A stretch of 64,000 nt of DNA from assembly GCA_000697475.1 (NCBI GenBank), contig JNEU01000756.1, forward strand, positions 1-64,000. Direction: 5' to 3'. Under the pieces are notes generated by a model. That model had not been told where the DNA came from, did not search any database, and worked only from the letters and a program-made list of their open reading frames with translations. The position numbers were made by a program, and so were the translations under genes. Positions 22,347-34,224 of the stretch are shown piece by piece (position 1 is the stretch's first letter; the number at the start of each line of letters is the position of its first letter). Source of the stretch: Lichtheimia corymbifera B2541. Its lineage: Eukaryota > Mucoromycota > Mucoromycetes > Mucorales > Lichtheimiaceae.

Positions 22347-24025
22347 TGTTGGGCGTGATACAGCAGTTCCTGTTAGAGGCAAGCTGAGATATGATTGGGA
22401 TGTTGCGTGCCATGGTGATAGATTCAAATTGAGGCTGATGATTGACACTTGACAACATTACTTGGAAATACAAAGATGAATATTATGAGCTACTCATACA
22501 TTTTATCAACAAGCGCAGTGGATTATATATCTTGGATGGGATTGTGGCGCAGTGGTTTTGTTGTTGATGATCGTGGCGTGGTACAAGGATGTTATTACTG
22601 CGGATTGTGATATGTTGTTGCTGCGGTGGGTTGTTGTCATACATTTATTATCGTCAGTGTGGGGTGGGAAACATAAAGGGATAACGGGGTTGGATATGGG
22701 CTAGGGCAATTTTCTCCTGAAAAGTTTGAAAGATAGAACAAAACGACATAAATCAAAGATGATGATGACGATGATGATAAGAATGGATTTTGCCATGTGG
22801 CTATCGTCGTCGTCGGGTGTGTGAACTTTGACTCGCGTGCTCAAACCATGCGCGGATCTCAATTTAGAGAAGAAAGAGATATGCATGACAGCCTCCTGTT
22901 TATCAATTTTTCCTTCTTCAAACCCCCGTTTGGGAGTTGATAAAGATCACTGGCAGATGCTAACGATCTATTTTCCCTTGTCGGCAAATTACCGCGTGTA
23001 TACGTGCATCCGAGCTGTGTACTATTTTGCTAGCAACAATGCATACGTTGTTGTGTTGTTATTCTTGGCGATAAAGAAAGAAAATTCACCATGTTTACGC
23101 GCAGCTTTAAGAATTGGCTGCATATCAAAGTCATATCATGCTGTTGTTGGTAAAGTGAAATGCACCAGCTGAAAATGGTCCAAATACCTCACATGATCTT
23201 GCCTACCATAGCAGCAACAGCATCATTCTACTCCTACCACTTGCCATCATAATTCAAGAAACAGGTGTTGAGACAAAGCAGGGTGTCGAGGAAGGTTCCA
23301 TTTCTACTTTACGTACACATACACGCACGCACACATGGTTTCTTGTACACCATGGTTGACTCTTTTGGGGCTCCCCACTCAAATGTGTCGATCCGACATG
23401 TGTGTCTTTGACTTTTGATGCATTGTTGATCCCGGTGCATTAATCAAGGATGTGTGTAATTTATACAGAATGAAAGAGACATAACAACGTTATACGTAGG
23501 TACGCCCTTAACGTAAGAGCTTGCATACAACATAATGGGACATTCCCCATTAAGTTATGTAGAGAATCAAATGTGATCATTCTACCTTTCATTTCTCCAT
23601 TAGGATTAATGATAGGCTCAAAGACAGGGATGGTGCATGACGAAGGAAAATGAAATAATGCACAAAAGGCCAAGATCTTGCCATCCTGAAGAGGAAAAGG
23701 CGCCTTTCCTTGTGCAAAAGAATGAGACTTGACCAAGTGATGTGATGTGTGTACGAATCACAGCGCCCATCTCCCCGACAAATCCCGAGTGTCAGAGCAA
23801 AATGAGGAGGCTGAGATGAATAAAGAAAAGTTGAATGCATATATGTTACAATGAACAAAGCATGGAATAGTTGTTGGAAAAAGGACCTGGGGTGTAACAT
23901 CATACGCTGATCTCTTGTCAAATCGCATATATAAAAACCCAGCTCATCACTTATCCACAGCATCCTTTGGCCCAGTCATCAGCAGTCATTCTCTTTTTCC
24001 TTCTATCCATCACATATCGATATTC
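22347..24025. other. Long divergent intergenic region
   Basis: A 1.68-kb spacer between the conserved unknown and the homeodomain gene. Several frames occur on both strands but none has splice context, domain content or coding-like composition. It probably holds two promoters. Confidence 0.45.
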
Positions 24026-25257
24026 ATGATTGAATCCTGCCAGCAAAACATTCAACTACCACCATTGCATAGTGTCGTTTCCTCCATGCATGCAGGTGCT
24101 GGCCATTTGCATCATCCACCCGTATCGCCCACCACACCCAGCAGTAACAAAATGCAGGTACATTACGCTTTACCTGCCTGTCCTTCTTGTATTGCACCTA
24201 ACATATAAATTGTTTCTTTTTAAAAGACACGTGAATTCAATCCAGTGATCCTTTTCCATGATTATGCGTATCCAGCATCGCCATCCAACACCGAAAGGGT
24301 GCATATACCTTGTGGTGACCCATATTATAGCCCACTTATTGAGCAGAAAAGAAGCAAGATCAGTGAGATGCTTGAGACAAACGGCAGACTTTGGAATAAT
24401 GTCATGCGTAACAATTGTGAGAGCTCGCCTAACAGCAATCAACACCATCCATCACTCGGAAACAACAAAAATCAAACAATGAGCCAGCATCATCACCAGC
24501 ACGATCATTTGACCTCGTTGCCGCCATTGTTATCCCCCTCATTATCTACGCAACAACAACGACCACAAAGCATGAGATCATCACCAATCTTTTTTTCTTC
24601 ATCTGATGTACAAGCTGAGGATAGTAGTAGCAGCATCAGTGGTAGCAGCAGCGGTGAAGAAGACTCTCATCATTACAATAACGAGCGGTATAACATGACA
24701 ACAATCACCCCTCCCTATTATTGCGACTTTTCAAGACAAAAGCCATCTCGTGAGCTCAGCCAATTTGATACAGGCAAGTCGATCTTTGACGGCGTGGTGC
24801 GAAGGCGTCGAGGCAATCTTCCAAAGCCTGTTACTGCTATCCTCAAGCAATGGTTGATCGAGCATTGCTCCAATCCATATCCAACTGAAGATGAAAAAAA
24901 TTGGTTGCAAAGGCGAACAGGGCTTACGCTTAACCAAATCAGCAACTGGTTCATCAATGCACGTCGTCGTATCTTGCCAATGATCCTCCTCAAGGCTGCT
25001 GCTGCTGAAGGACGGCCTTTGGAACGATACAGGAAACGACGTGGTAAACCTCCATCCGCAGCATCATTGATTCAACCCTATCATGTCAATGCCAAATCGA
25101 AGCCACAAGGTACGTAATATTATGGTATCTGGTGATTCATCCAATAATGATCAAATGCATAGAGATGCTGGTCATCAAGAAACGTGGTACCAAGCGATCG
25201 GCCTATGCTAACGATCTTGACGATCCTCACCAGGCTAAATACAACAGAGGCGCTTGA
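24026..25257 (+). CDS. TALE-class homeodomain transcription factor
   Basis: Exons 24026-24157, 24227-25109, 25163-25257; 369 residues. The homeodomain lies at about residues 238-295. It has the three-residue loop extension typical of TALE ([10 protein letters not shown] between helix 1 and helix 2) and the recognition helix [13 protein letters not shown], with the invariant W-F-x-N-x-R. A basic RRRR stretch precedes it. The long N-terminal part is rich in Ser, Gln and His, and there is an acidic Ser patch near residues 170-190. TALE factors in fungi include mating-type and developmental regulators; nothing here links this one to a mating locus (no HMG gene or partner homeobox nearby). Confidence 0.92.
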
Positions 25258-26282
25258 TCGCATACGGAGCCATCATCACCTGTAGTATAACCATCTCTTT
25301 ACCATGCTGTATTATCCTTTCACTTTGACTCTTCATTAACAACTCCCCGCTCTTGTATATGTATTTTATTGACATCTTATGATTTTGTGACATCCGTATA
25401 TAGCTTGCAATATACATACATACAGGCATCTTCGAAAAGAAGACGTCTTGAGATTATGACCAAGCACTGTTGCACAGCATATGTGATTCCTTGGGTAAAG
25501 CAACAGTGCGTGCGTGATAAGCGAAAGTCTTAAAAGATCGCTTTGATCATGACCACAAACAAAAGACGATGTTTATATCAAAAAATGTACTCACGCCCAA
25601 TAAAACGGGCAAGGGGTCATGTAGTACCTTGTACCTTCCTCACACACCGCATCTTCCCGGCTTTGTGTTTTCTGGTCTTTTGTGGTTGATCGTATGAATA
25701 ACGGTGGCAACCATCATATTCACCAAATCAAAAATGTCGTAGTAAATGTTTCATTTGTGACATGCCAAAGAGGGAAATCGAGGAGCACAAACAATGAAAT
25801 GCAATAAACAAAGAGCTCTGTGTGTGTGGAGATGAAAACATATATTGACGCTGCTTTTGTTTGTTGTTGTGTGGGTGTAACGTTTAGCTCTTGTACACAA
25901 GCACTCTTTCCCCAGGTATGGTTACCTGATACGGAGCACAGGCTCATTTATCAATAATGCTTGTTGGTGTGTGCACAGTCAGCTGTTCCCGCCGACCATG
26001 GTTAGTGCCGCTATTTTTTTTATGTGTGTGTGTGTGTGGGAAGAGCACAGCAATAGACAACCAAGAGCGATCTCTTAGATGCTTTTATAGATGGGAATGG
26101 AGCCTGGGTGCCAGGATAGAATGTTGTTTCCCATCGATTTCCAGCTCGGTGGGATTGCTGTATTTTCTGGTGTACGCTGGAAATTGTACATGTAAAATCA
26201 TAAGACACCTTGTCCACCCCTCGTCTCGTTCTCTTTCTTTCGCTCTTGATTTTCGCATTTTGGCGCATTTCTCGGTTGTTTG
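25258..26282. other. Intergenic stretch
   Basis: Tandem spacer of 1.03 kb between the homeodomain and CBM21 genes. It includes a (TG)n tract at about 26022-26038; I see no coding signal. Confidence 0.5.
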
Positions 26283-27005
26283 ATGACACTTGTTGCTGCT
26301 CCACACTATCATCATCATCATGTTTTTGGTACCATACCAGCAAGTCGCTACTATTGTAATGCCCTGCATACCACAAATGCAGCGGCATCCCACAAGAACA
26401 ACAAGCGTGTGTCCCTTGTAAGGAATGCAAGATATGCTAAACCGCCACAAGCAACGCCATCGCCATCACCCACAAAAGCAATCAGGAAAAAGACCGTGCG
26501 CTTCAGCGATACAATTGAACATGTACGGTTTTTCTATCAAGGGGAAGCACCCACCATGGAAACAACAACACCTCGGTGCCAGCAACTCAATGATCATAAG
26601 GGATCTTTTAATAGTGGCTTGGTGGTGCCCACGGCCAATGCAAATGATAAAGCGGTAGTGCAGCTCGAATACTTTTCTGTGCAACCTAATCAACAGCATC
26701 CATTAGTAACAGGGCAATGCTCTGTGGTCAACTTGGCATTTGAAAAGCATGTTATTGTACGCTACACATTTGACAATTGGAGAACGTTTACCGATACAGA
26801 TGCTATTTATCAAGGACCCTGCAGTGGCAGCGATAATAGCAAGGATCGCTTCTCATTTTCTTTTCTATGGCACAACGCAGTAGGCGACGACCACCAGCGG
26901 CTGCAGCTGGCTTTGCGTTACCTTGTTAATGGCCATGAGTATTGGGACAACAATAATGGTCAAAACTATAACGCTCCTCTTGCCAGCAAAAGCAATCTAT
27001 CATGA
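26283..27005 (+). CDS. CBM21 glycogen-targeting subunit of protein phosphatase 1
   Basis: Single exon, 240 residues from the ATG at 26283. Residues 69-76 read KKTVRFSD, a textbook RVxF docking motif for the PP1 catalytic subunit. Residues about 125-230 form a CBM21 carbohydrate-binding domain, with the signatures VIVRYTFDNWRTF and, near the end, WDNNNGQNY (W221). This combination defines the PPP1R3/Gac1/Pig1 family, which brings PP1 to glycogen to activate glycogen synthase. It is short compared with yeast Gac1 but similar in size to the smaller animal subunits. The N-terminal segment has a His run and no clear targeting signal. Confidence 0.92.
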   Translation: MTLVAAPHYHHHHVFGTIPASRYYCNALHTTNAAASHKNNKRVSLVRNARYAKPPQATPSPSPTKAIRKKTVRFSDTIEHVRFFYQGEAPTMETTTPRCQQLNDHKGSFNSGLVVPTANANDKAVVQLEYFSVQPNQQHPLVTGQCSVVNLAFEKHVIVRYTFDNWRTFTDTDAIYQGPCSGSDNSKDRFSFSFLWHNAVGDDHQRLQLALRYLVNGHEYWDNNNGQNYNAPLASKSNLS

Positions 27006-27384
27006 TCATCATGATACTTTTCATTGAATCAGACGACATTATGCGTCATCAAAAGAATGAATTCCCGTCATGGAGTCTTTATTCACCACCCATCATTCTC
27101 ATCCTCGCACCAACTACAATCTTTTTTGTGTATAAGTTTTTGTTCTTTTGTGTATTATTCTCTATCGTGTACACTAGCAGTGATATTTGATCATCCCATT
27201 ACGTTATAAAAAGCATATAAGCATTTCCAAAGAAGATAGGCGAGTGATTGAGTTTGGGGGGGGAGAGAGAGGAAGGATGTGCTTCTTTCCATATTTGAAA
27301 GGGTGAAAACAAAGCATCCACAAACATTGAGATTAATTTTGGCATTTCTCTTTCATCTTTCATCTTTCTTTGTCATTGAATGAT
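27006..27384. other. Intergenic spacer
   Basis: Tandem spacer of 379 bp. A G9 run followed by a GA-rich tract lies near 27256-27275. No gene is seen. Confidence 0.5.
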
Positions 27385-29090
27385 ATGAGTATTCCTCCAA
27401 CACCAACCAGCATACGCAGTAGCTCAACACGATCCTCCCTCTACGACCGATATGCATCACCACCTGTCACTGCGATACCACGCCATCATTACTACTCTCC
27501 GCCACCTCCTGAATTAGATCAGCATGAACTTGCACGCATACGAAGTTGTTTAGCACAAAAAGAGGTCAGCACCCTATGATTCCTCAAACAATCACACGCT
27601 CACACAAAGTATAAAAAAAGGCGGAAAATGCGACAATGAAGCAAGCCTTATCGGAATGGCAGGCCAAGGTCCAATCATATCGTGAAACTCAAGAGCAACT
27701 TCAAGGTAATAGTAGCAACGCTTGAAACATGTAGCCGCCCCAACTGACAGCGTGCAATGGAATAATAAAAAGGCCAGATTCGTTGTCTGAATGCTGAAAT
27801 GGAGGCCATGAAGAAAGCCCATGTGCAAAGGGTGGACGACGATGCTCAACTCATTCTCGAGCTATCCAAAGAAATTGAGCAACTCAAAGCAGCAACGACG
27901 ACTCTGGGAAGGCCTGAAAACACGGCAACTGTGGATCCATGCGTCACGGCTGAGGTATAATCACATGGTTTAATGCTCTTTTTTGAACGTGATATCAATA
28001 CTTTTATGCAGGAAACATACAAAAAGGCAGCATCGCAAGTATTGTATGGTCGTAAAAAGGCTGACGCACTCATTCTCGGTATCAATGCAAGTATTCTCAT
28101 TGTCAAGTGGTGTTACGGATGGTGGATTGAGGATATTAATTCGTATCATAGGATATGGTGCGAGCTATAGAGGAGGAATTAGCATGCTTTGAAACTGCAC
28201 AAGACGATGATGATGATGATAGTAGTAGCGACGCAATGTCATCAATTCCTTCACCTGATACCTGGGAACAACCACAACAAACGATGGATTATGTATCTGA
28301 CACAGCACAAAAGAGGATCACACCGCTGGATGACAGCAAAGAAATATCATCATCAGCACCTTTAGAATCATCTTCGACAACAACAGCTATGGTTACCGAG
28401 AATGGATCACCTTCAACATCCCATCATCATCATCATCAGCAACAACAACAACAACAACAACAACAACGTAGCTTCAGACCTCGTTCGCAGACCATGGATA
28501 CATTAGTGAAAAAGGCAAGCATGTTTTTGCTGCGACCAAACAAGAGATCCCCATCCACAAGCGAGCAACCACAACAACACGATGCTTCAAGTCAACCCCG
28601 ACCTACGCCTTCATGCACTTCTCCTCATCCTGGATCATCAAATCGAACGTCTTCAACAGGACCTGTCGTTTCACCACTACAGCAGCAGCAGCAGCATCGT
28701 AATCAACCCTTGTTGTCATCACGTAGCTCAAGCATTCAAAACTTGAATAACATCGCCACCACAACAACATCCACACCACTGGTGAACCATCATAAAGATA
28801 AGCGACGTCAATCCATGATATTTTTACCATCTTCAGCATCACAATTCCATCAATTTAGCAGCGATGTGGATAACCCAACCTTGGGTCAATCATCGTCATC
28901 ATCATCCAGAAGCAGGCTTATGTACCATTATCAGCAGCAACAACATGCAGTTAAAGAATATTACCAACGGCGTCGTCGAAGTGCTATTGTTGGTGGTGCA
29001 ACACCTCCATTTGTTGGTGCAAGCGGTGACGGTGAACTGCTCAAGCCCACTGTATCAGAGCAATGGAAAATTAGTAGTAGTAGACGATAG
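27385..29090 (+). CDS. Coiled-coil, Ser/Gln-rich hypothetical protein
   Basis: Five exons: 27385-27564, 27621-27705, 27773-27954, 28012-28078, 28171-29090; 477 residues. The junction after exon 4 is uncertain: a second donor at 28091 gives 481 residues, also in frame. Exons 2-5 encode a predicted coiled coil (about residues 50-180: repeated E/K/Q/L heptads such as ILELSKEIEQL). The C-terminal 300 residues are disordered-looking, with DDDDDD, HHHHH, Q11 and many Ser/Pro. A segment near MDTLVKKASMFLLRP and another near RRQSMIFLP are the only ordered-looking patches. I do not recognise the family. Secretory or cytoskeletal scaffolds have such architecture, but that is a guess. Confidence 0.7.
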
Positions 29091-29868
29091 GCTATTAGCT
29101 CATTGTTTTCGTTTCCCCATTATCCTCTCGCCAGCATTATCCAAGCTGTGTATATTATCCGATTGCATTGATTTTTTTAACCATCATAATTGGCATTGTT
29201 GGCGTATTCTTATGCTTCTACTGCAATCACTCGAGCATATGCAGCGGTATGTCGCATTGTTTGAAATTGGTAAAAAGAGCCATTCCCCCCTTCCTTTGCT
29301 TTACCCCTTTTCTTTTTGGGTTTTGTCATTATTCACGATAAAGGCAAAAAACATTACTGCAAGCGGAACACACACACAGATGCATGATACACAGTACTGT
29401 ACACGTGGATACTTTTGTGGTTGAATTGATGGGTATGATGCATATTGCTTTATTGTCATTTATATACATACAAGCAAACAACTCTGCCGAAAAAGCAGAT
29501 TAGCTTGACAAATGGGTGAAATACAAGAGAGCACATGTAAATGCACACATGCAAGGGAAAACGGGAATACATGTTACCCACTTTTGCTGATGACAGGTAG
29601 TATCAGAAGGGGCTACAACTGGATTTTGAAAGGGAGGAACGCGGGTCCAGTAATGGTGGAAGGAGGAATGAGTTGATATGTAAAGGAGTGTGGTTGCGAG
29701 AAACGTGAGGGAGGAAAGGGGGTGGTGTGGGTGAGCGAGAAAAAAAAATCGAAAAAGAGGAGCAGGATGAATGAGTCAAAGCAAAATGTTTCTAAATATG
29801 CTTGGGAATGAAGGTTTGGTGGCGAATGCTCATATATACAAAAGATGATGGAATGGTGGTAAAGTTGA
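29091..29868. other. Convergent intergenic region
   Basis: A 778-bp spacer between converging genes, purine-rich on the plus strand near 29640-29770. No supported gene. Confidence 0.5.
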
Positions 29869-30810
29869 TCAAACAATAGCCAAATCAGCGTATTGGTTAA
29901 TGCTGTGTGAGTGACGATCGGATGAATCGGCATTGGATGGTGATGAAAAAAACGCAGCCATCTTGTTTTGCCCTGCATGTTTCCAAGGAAGGACACGGAG
30001 AGTCAGTTGCATGCCGTCTTGATCTTGATCATTCGACTGGTGGAAAAAGGCTGTATTAAAGTAATCAAGGACTTGTCGCAGATCCTTTTCCGTATGAGTT
30101 AAGAGATCAGGCACAAAGACATGATTCAGGGTACCAAAGATATCAGCCACGTTCTTGGCTACATAATCGTCCAAATCGCTCAAGATCTGCTCGCCATGTT
30201 CACCGAGGCAAGTATGGTCGACATGGTCGCCTGTTTGGGGACAATGCTTTAACACGAGGCTTCGTACATACGATTCAATCGCTGGTTGGCTCAATTGATC
30301 ACCCAATTCGTCCCATGCCAATGGAAGATCACCACCAATATGTGCTTGAATTGCTCCAAAGATTTGAGCTTTGAGGATATCCACATCCATTGCATCGTCA
30401 GGCATCACCGTTTCAGCTGCGTTAATATCATCGTCATCACTCGTTGCTGATGATGAAGGCTGGATCATAATTTCCACGTGCTCACGCATCTGCTTTGCAA
30501 TGGTATCGTAGCTGCTCGTTTTGATGGATTCCAAATGATCATATTGCCAATGCGTAGCAACCAGCTGTGCAAATCGATCAATTTGAACATGGGGTGATGC
30601 ATTCATAATTGGATCGTCGTCTTCAAGTGTTGGATCATCAACGTCAGCCGCATTGGTAGTAGGTACAGTTGTACTGCTGGTGCTCGTGATTTTGTTTGTG
30701 CTGCTTGAAGACTCATCTTGCGATAATTGTGATATTGATGATCCAATCGGTGTAGGCAAACCGCTGGTCATTGACAAAGATATGACAATGAGCAAAAGAA
30801 TTGGGTTCAT
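29869..30810 (-). CDS. Secreted hypothetical protein
   Basis: Single exon, 313 residues from the ATG at 30810. The N-terminus is a clear signal peptide (about 18 residues, MNPILLLIVISLSMTSG). A Ser/Thr-rich spacer with DDD runs follows (about residues 25-75), then a mostly helical acidic domain (about 75-285) with two cysteines in CPQTGDHVDHTC that could form a disulfide. The tail is Ser/His-rich. No known enzyme motif, GPI-anchor signal or membrane helix is visible. I do not recognise the family; extracellular or wall location is inferred from the signal peptide only. Confidence 0.75.
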   Translation of the reverse strand: MNPILLLIVISLSMTSGLPTPIGSSISQLSQDESSSSTNKITSTSSTTVPTTNAADVDDPTLEDDDPIMNASPHVQIDRFAQLVATHWQYDHLESIKTSSYDTIAKQMREHVEIMIQPSSSATSDDDDINAAETVMPDDAMDVDILKAQIFGAIQAHIGGDLPLAWDELGDQLSQPAIESYVRSLVLKHCPQTGDHVDHTCLGEHGEQILSDLDDYVAKNVADIFGTLNHVFVPDLLTHTEKDLRQVLDYFNTAFFHQSNDQDQDGMQLTLRVLPWKHAGQNKMAAFFSSPSNADSSDRHSHSINQYADLAIV

Positions 30811-31796
30811 TCGCAATGAAAAGAAGTGAAAAGAAGAAAAAATGTTGATCAAAAGAGAAAAGCGGGAGCGGAGGAGGATCGCAGATGGTCCATTTATATG
30901 CCAAGCGAATGGGGGGTGTTGATCCAAAAATGGCAGGAGCTAGATCGACGCAAACGGTAACACAAAAGCGGTCGTTGGCTTGCCTTGTAGCCACTAATGG
31001 TCTGTGTTGATATTTTGCATATCAACCATGGTTTCTTCCATACTTTAAAGAGAAATTAGAAAAACACACTGCACGTCTTGGCGCTTTTGAGCATCGCATT
31101 GCATCCAATGACTCTTGGCCAGAATCTACGTGCATCATCGTACCAAAACAGAGATCGTCTTCAGTAAACAATCATATCCACATTCTTAAACTGGTTCATT
31201 TTATTGGCCACTAGTGTTTTTTGACTGATGAAAAAGCCTACACAGCCGCAAACAACGGATAACGTAACGTTGATGGAAACTAACAAACGCCGTAGCCATC
31301 GTCATCAACATCATTTTGTGATCATCTCAACCTTTAGTAGCTGTCTTTTATCCCCACTATTATCAAATGGGTCTAACGCTCTCGACTAAATGCCGCTATT
31401 GGTTCCAGTACAAGGAACAGCCACAAGTATTCCATCGTCCCTGACCATCCTTGTGTATTCTCATTTCCAATGACTTATGACATTTCAAGCCATGCCTCAT
31501 GTTAAAAATAACAGATCTATACATAGAAGATACCACATGATTCCTTGCATCATCGATCTTTAAAATGACAAGTACACTGCGCAAACTCTTTTACGCTTAC
31601 ACTTTTGTGGTGTATATTCTGTATTTTTGCAGATGGGGCTTTAATTTCTCAAACACAAACAAGCAAAGCGGTGGGTGATATTTGGATGGATGCTAAGCAA
31701 ATCGTGCTAAATGAGAATCGGGGGTTGATGGATCGACACGTATCTTCGGTTCATATTCGGAGTGTGTTCCTTGACATGGCAGGTGTACACAATATC
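30811..31796. other. Intergenic stretch
   Basis: Tandem (minus-strand) spacer of 986 bp between PPT1 and the secreted protein gene. Only short random frames are present. Confidence 0.5.
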
Positions 31797-33506
31797 TCAT
31801 GGTTGGCTGATGAAACGTGGGGCGGATATCGCAGGGATTGACGCAGCACTTGTTTCTGGGGAGGCAAGATAAGGATGGATGATCTCAGTTTCCAAAAAGT
31901 CATCGCTAATCTCCATCTGTAGGGTCGATCCAAGAACAATCATTGTTACTGCCAAGAAACTCACAAGCCATTCACCCACACTATCACTTACATGTTGGCC
32001 TGGACTCACTAAAAATCGAAGTCGAGCCCCTAATCTTTGTAGGCCAAGCCAATCTTCACGAAACATGTCTTGCTTATCCAATGGTACCAGATCTTCATTC
32101 TCATCATATGTCCAGAACCACTAACGTTGCGTATTAGTTGTTACCATTCCATACTACGAAAAGTAGAAAAAGTCCTCACTTACAGCTGTCTCGGATGGTT
32201 TCACCATAGAGTCATCAGCAAAGCGCACCATAATGAAATATTCCAATTGGCTCAGATTGTCTCGATAAGTCTCATTCTTGACCCCCAATTCATTGTTGAT
32301 ATCAGGCAAAAAGACATTATGATCCAAATAGCCTATACAATTGTTCATTGGATAATGTTATTACATTCCCATTCCGCATTGTTTGAGTGTCTCTCCCCTC
32401 CAATCACATCAATTAACAAACCTTGCAAATTCCTGGGATCCTTGTAATATTGAGCCTGTACCACTCGATGTTGTACATAGCCAGTATACACCCCAAAGCG
32501 AACGGCTGAACGCATAAGACGGCACGTTAAATCCACTGGGTTCATGCAATTCGGAATATCCTATGCAGATGCAATCATTCAATAGGGCTCCTATACAATA
32601 ATAAAAAGTCCAGATCTTACAGCAACACCTACATAACGTCGCCAAGCCAAGAGGTCAGCTTCATCTAATCTCCCCCACCCCTGATTATCCACTCCTCCTC
32701 CCTAATAAAATCCGATGCTTACCACCATGCGGTGATCCAAAGGTGATTAATCGGTGTACTGCTGGTCGATTGCAACGTTGGACATAAGCTCTGGGATGAT
32801 GATAAGGCGGAAAAATGGCTGTTTAGTACTGACATGTCTTTGTGCTTTCAATCCTTGTACACCATGCCCTCCTCCTTACCTAAGAAACAGTCCTCCCTTG
32901 AAAAAGAAGCATGAAAAGCGTTTTAAGTGTCTAGACCATTCACTGTAATTTCCCCTTGCCTTTGCTACTACTCCTTACTTGAGAAAATCCAATAGCGTTG
33001 AATCCGTCGGCTAATTCAGGTATTCCTGCAAGCTGCTCACAGACTTGTTCCACCTAGTTGCTATAGTCAGATCCTTATCCTCCTTCTTTTCTCTATCTCT
33101 CTCTTTCCTGATACATACTTGATCGTTCACTTGACCGAAAAATCCAGCTTCATGATCATCTTGACGAGTCTCGCCCACTTGCACACTGTGTACGAATACT
33201 CCTGGTAAGACCTTTTGAATAAGCTCCGTAACCCTGCCCATGGATTGTGGATTGCAGCAGTCGTCGCCCATGCCATGCCAAAGGACCACTGAATATGGAG
33301 TTCGATTGCCAACGGAATACGTAATGAGTAGCATGTAGAGAGACCAATGTAGTTTACTATATACCTGGCTTATAAACGGGCTCTAAATGACAATACGGGA
33401 TTGAGCATGTTGTTGATGCATTATTCTTGAAGGGCTTACCTGCAGAGACGACGGCTAAAGGGAGGATAAGGGGTATCAAGGAGAACAAGGCAAGCGGTAG
33501 TATCAT
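31797..33506 (-). CDS. PPT1: Palmitoyl-protein thioesterase
   Basis: Eleven exons from 33506 down: 33440-33506, 33365-33382, 33288-33119, 33053-32979, 32896-32880, 32790-32723, 32628-32621, 32560-32422, 32332-32184, 32120-31992, 31916-31797; 319 residues. PPT1 removes palmitate from cysteines of proteins in the lysosome/vacuole; human PPT1 is the CLN1 disease gene. Seen here: a signal peptide (residues 1-22), the family start PVVLWHGMGDDCCNP, the nucleophile S109 in GFSQGG, the catalytic Asp in FADDSMV and the catalytic His in GQHMEIS. The length matches the human enzyme closely. Three exons are tiny (18, 17 and 8 nt). The 8-nt exon (32621-32628) is needed both for frame and to complete the conserved HGGVADIP segment. 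Confidence 0.92.
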
Positions 33507-34224
33507 CCGAGAAAAAAAGCGTGTGTGGGTTGCTTGGATGAGAAGTGGTCGAAAGAAATGTTTCACGTCACATGACAATGCCCGTCTATTTTCATGCATG
33601 TGCAACGTGGTAAATGTTTCATGCATATGGCTGTTGTTGACGTTTGAGATATTTACGTGCACAGACACATGTACTTTTATCATGCTTTATTAACAAAAGT
33701 GATGAGGAGTTCGTTGAGACGAAGGATAAAAAGGAAATGGATGCAAGTAGTAGTACACGAGGAGGATACGTTGAATAGAATAATACACAACTTTATTCTC
33801 CCAAGATATCATGCGAATGCTATTATTTCCATCAACGATTGGGAAGGATCCTTCTGCCTTACAACGCGAGACCATATCAATTTCAGCCTTTGGTGGTGGT
33901 GGTAGACCATGTCACCAGGGCAACCTTTAGAAGGTGCATCGAACAATTGAATATCACGATGAAAGCATGATAACAATGAAGCAATATTAATCAACACAAT
34001 GACCATTACATTTGAATTCACAGGGTTGCATGACCGAGATAGGCGCATGTAGATGCATATATTAAAAGCAAAGAATATGCCAGAAGCAAGAAGAAGAAGC
34101 ATGGAAGGTGTGTTGTGTGTGGGGTGTGTGTGTTTGTGGGGAGGGGGGAGAAAGAAAATTTAGATACAATTCATCTTGATGATTAGAACGGAGTAAGATG
34201 TATAAAAGGTGATTGTTGGTTTCT
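33507..34224. other. Intergenic stretch
   Basis: Tandem minus-strand spacer of 718 bp between the bZIP gene and PPT1. G/T-rich around 34105-34150; no supported gene. Confidence 0.5.

Noticed and set aside
27385..29090. Sec2-type Rab exchange factor identity for the coiled-coil protein
   Set aside because: A long coiled coil is present but the conserved Sec2/Rabin8 core sequence is not recognisable.
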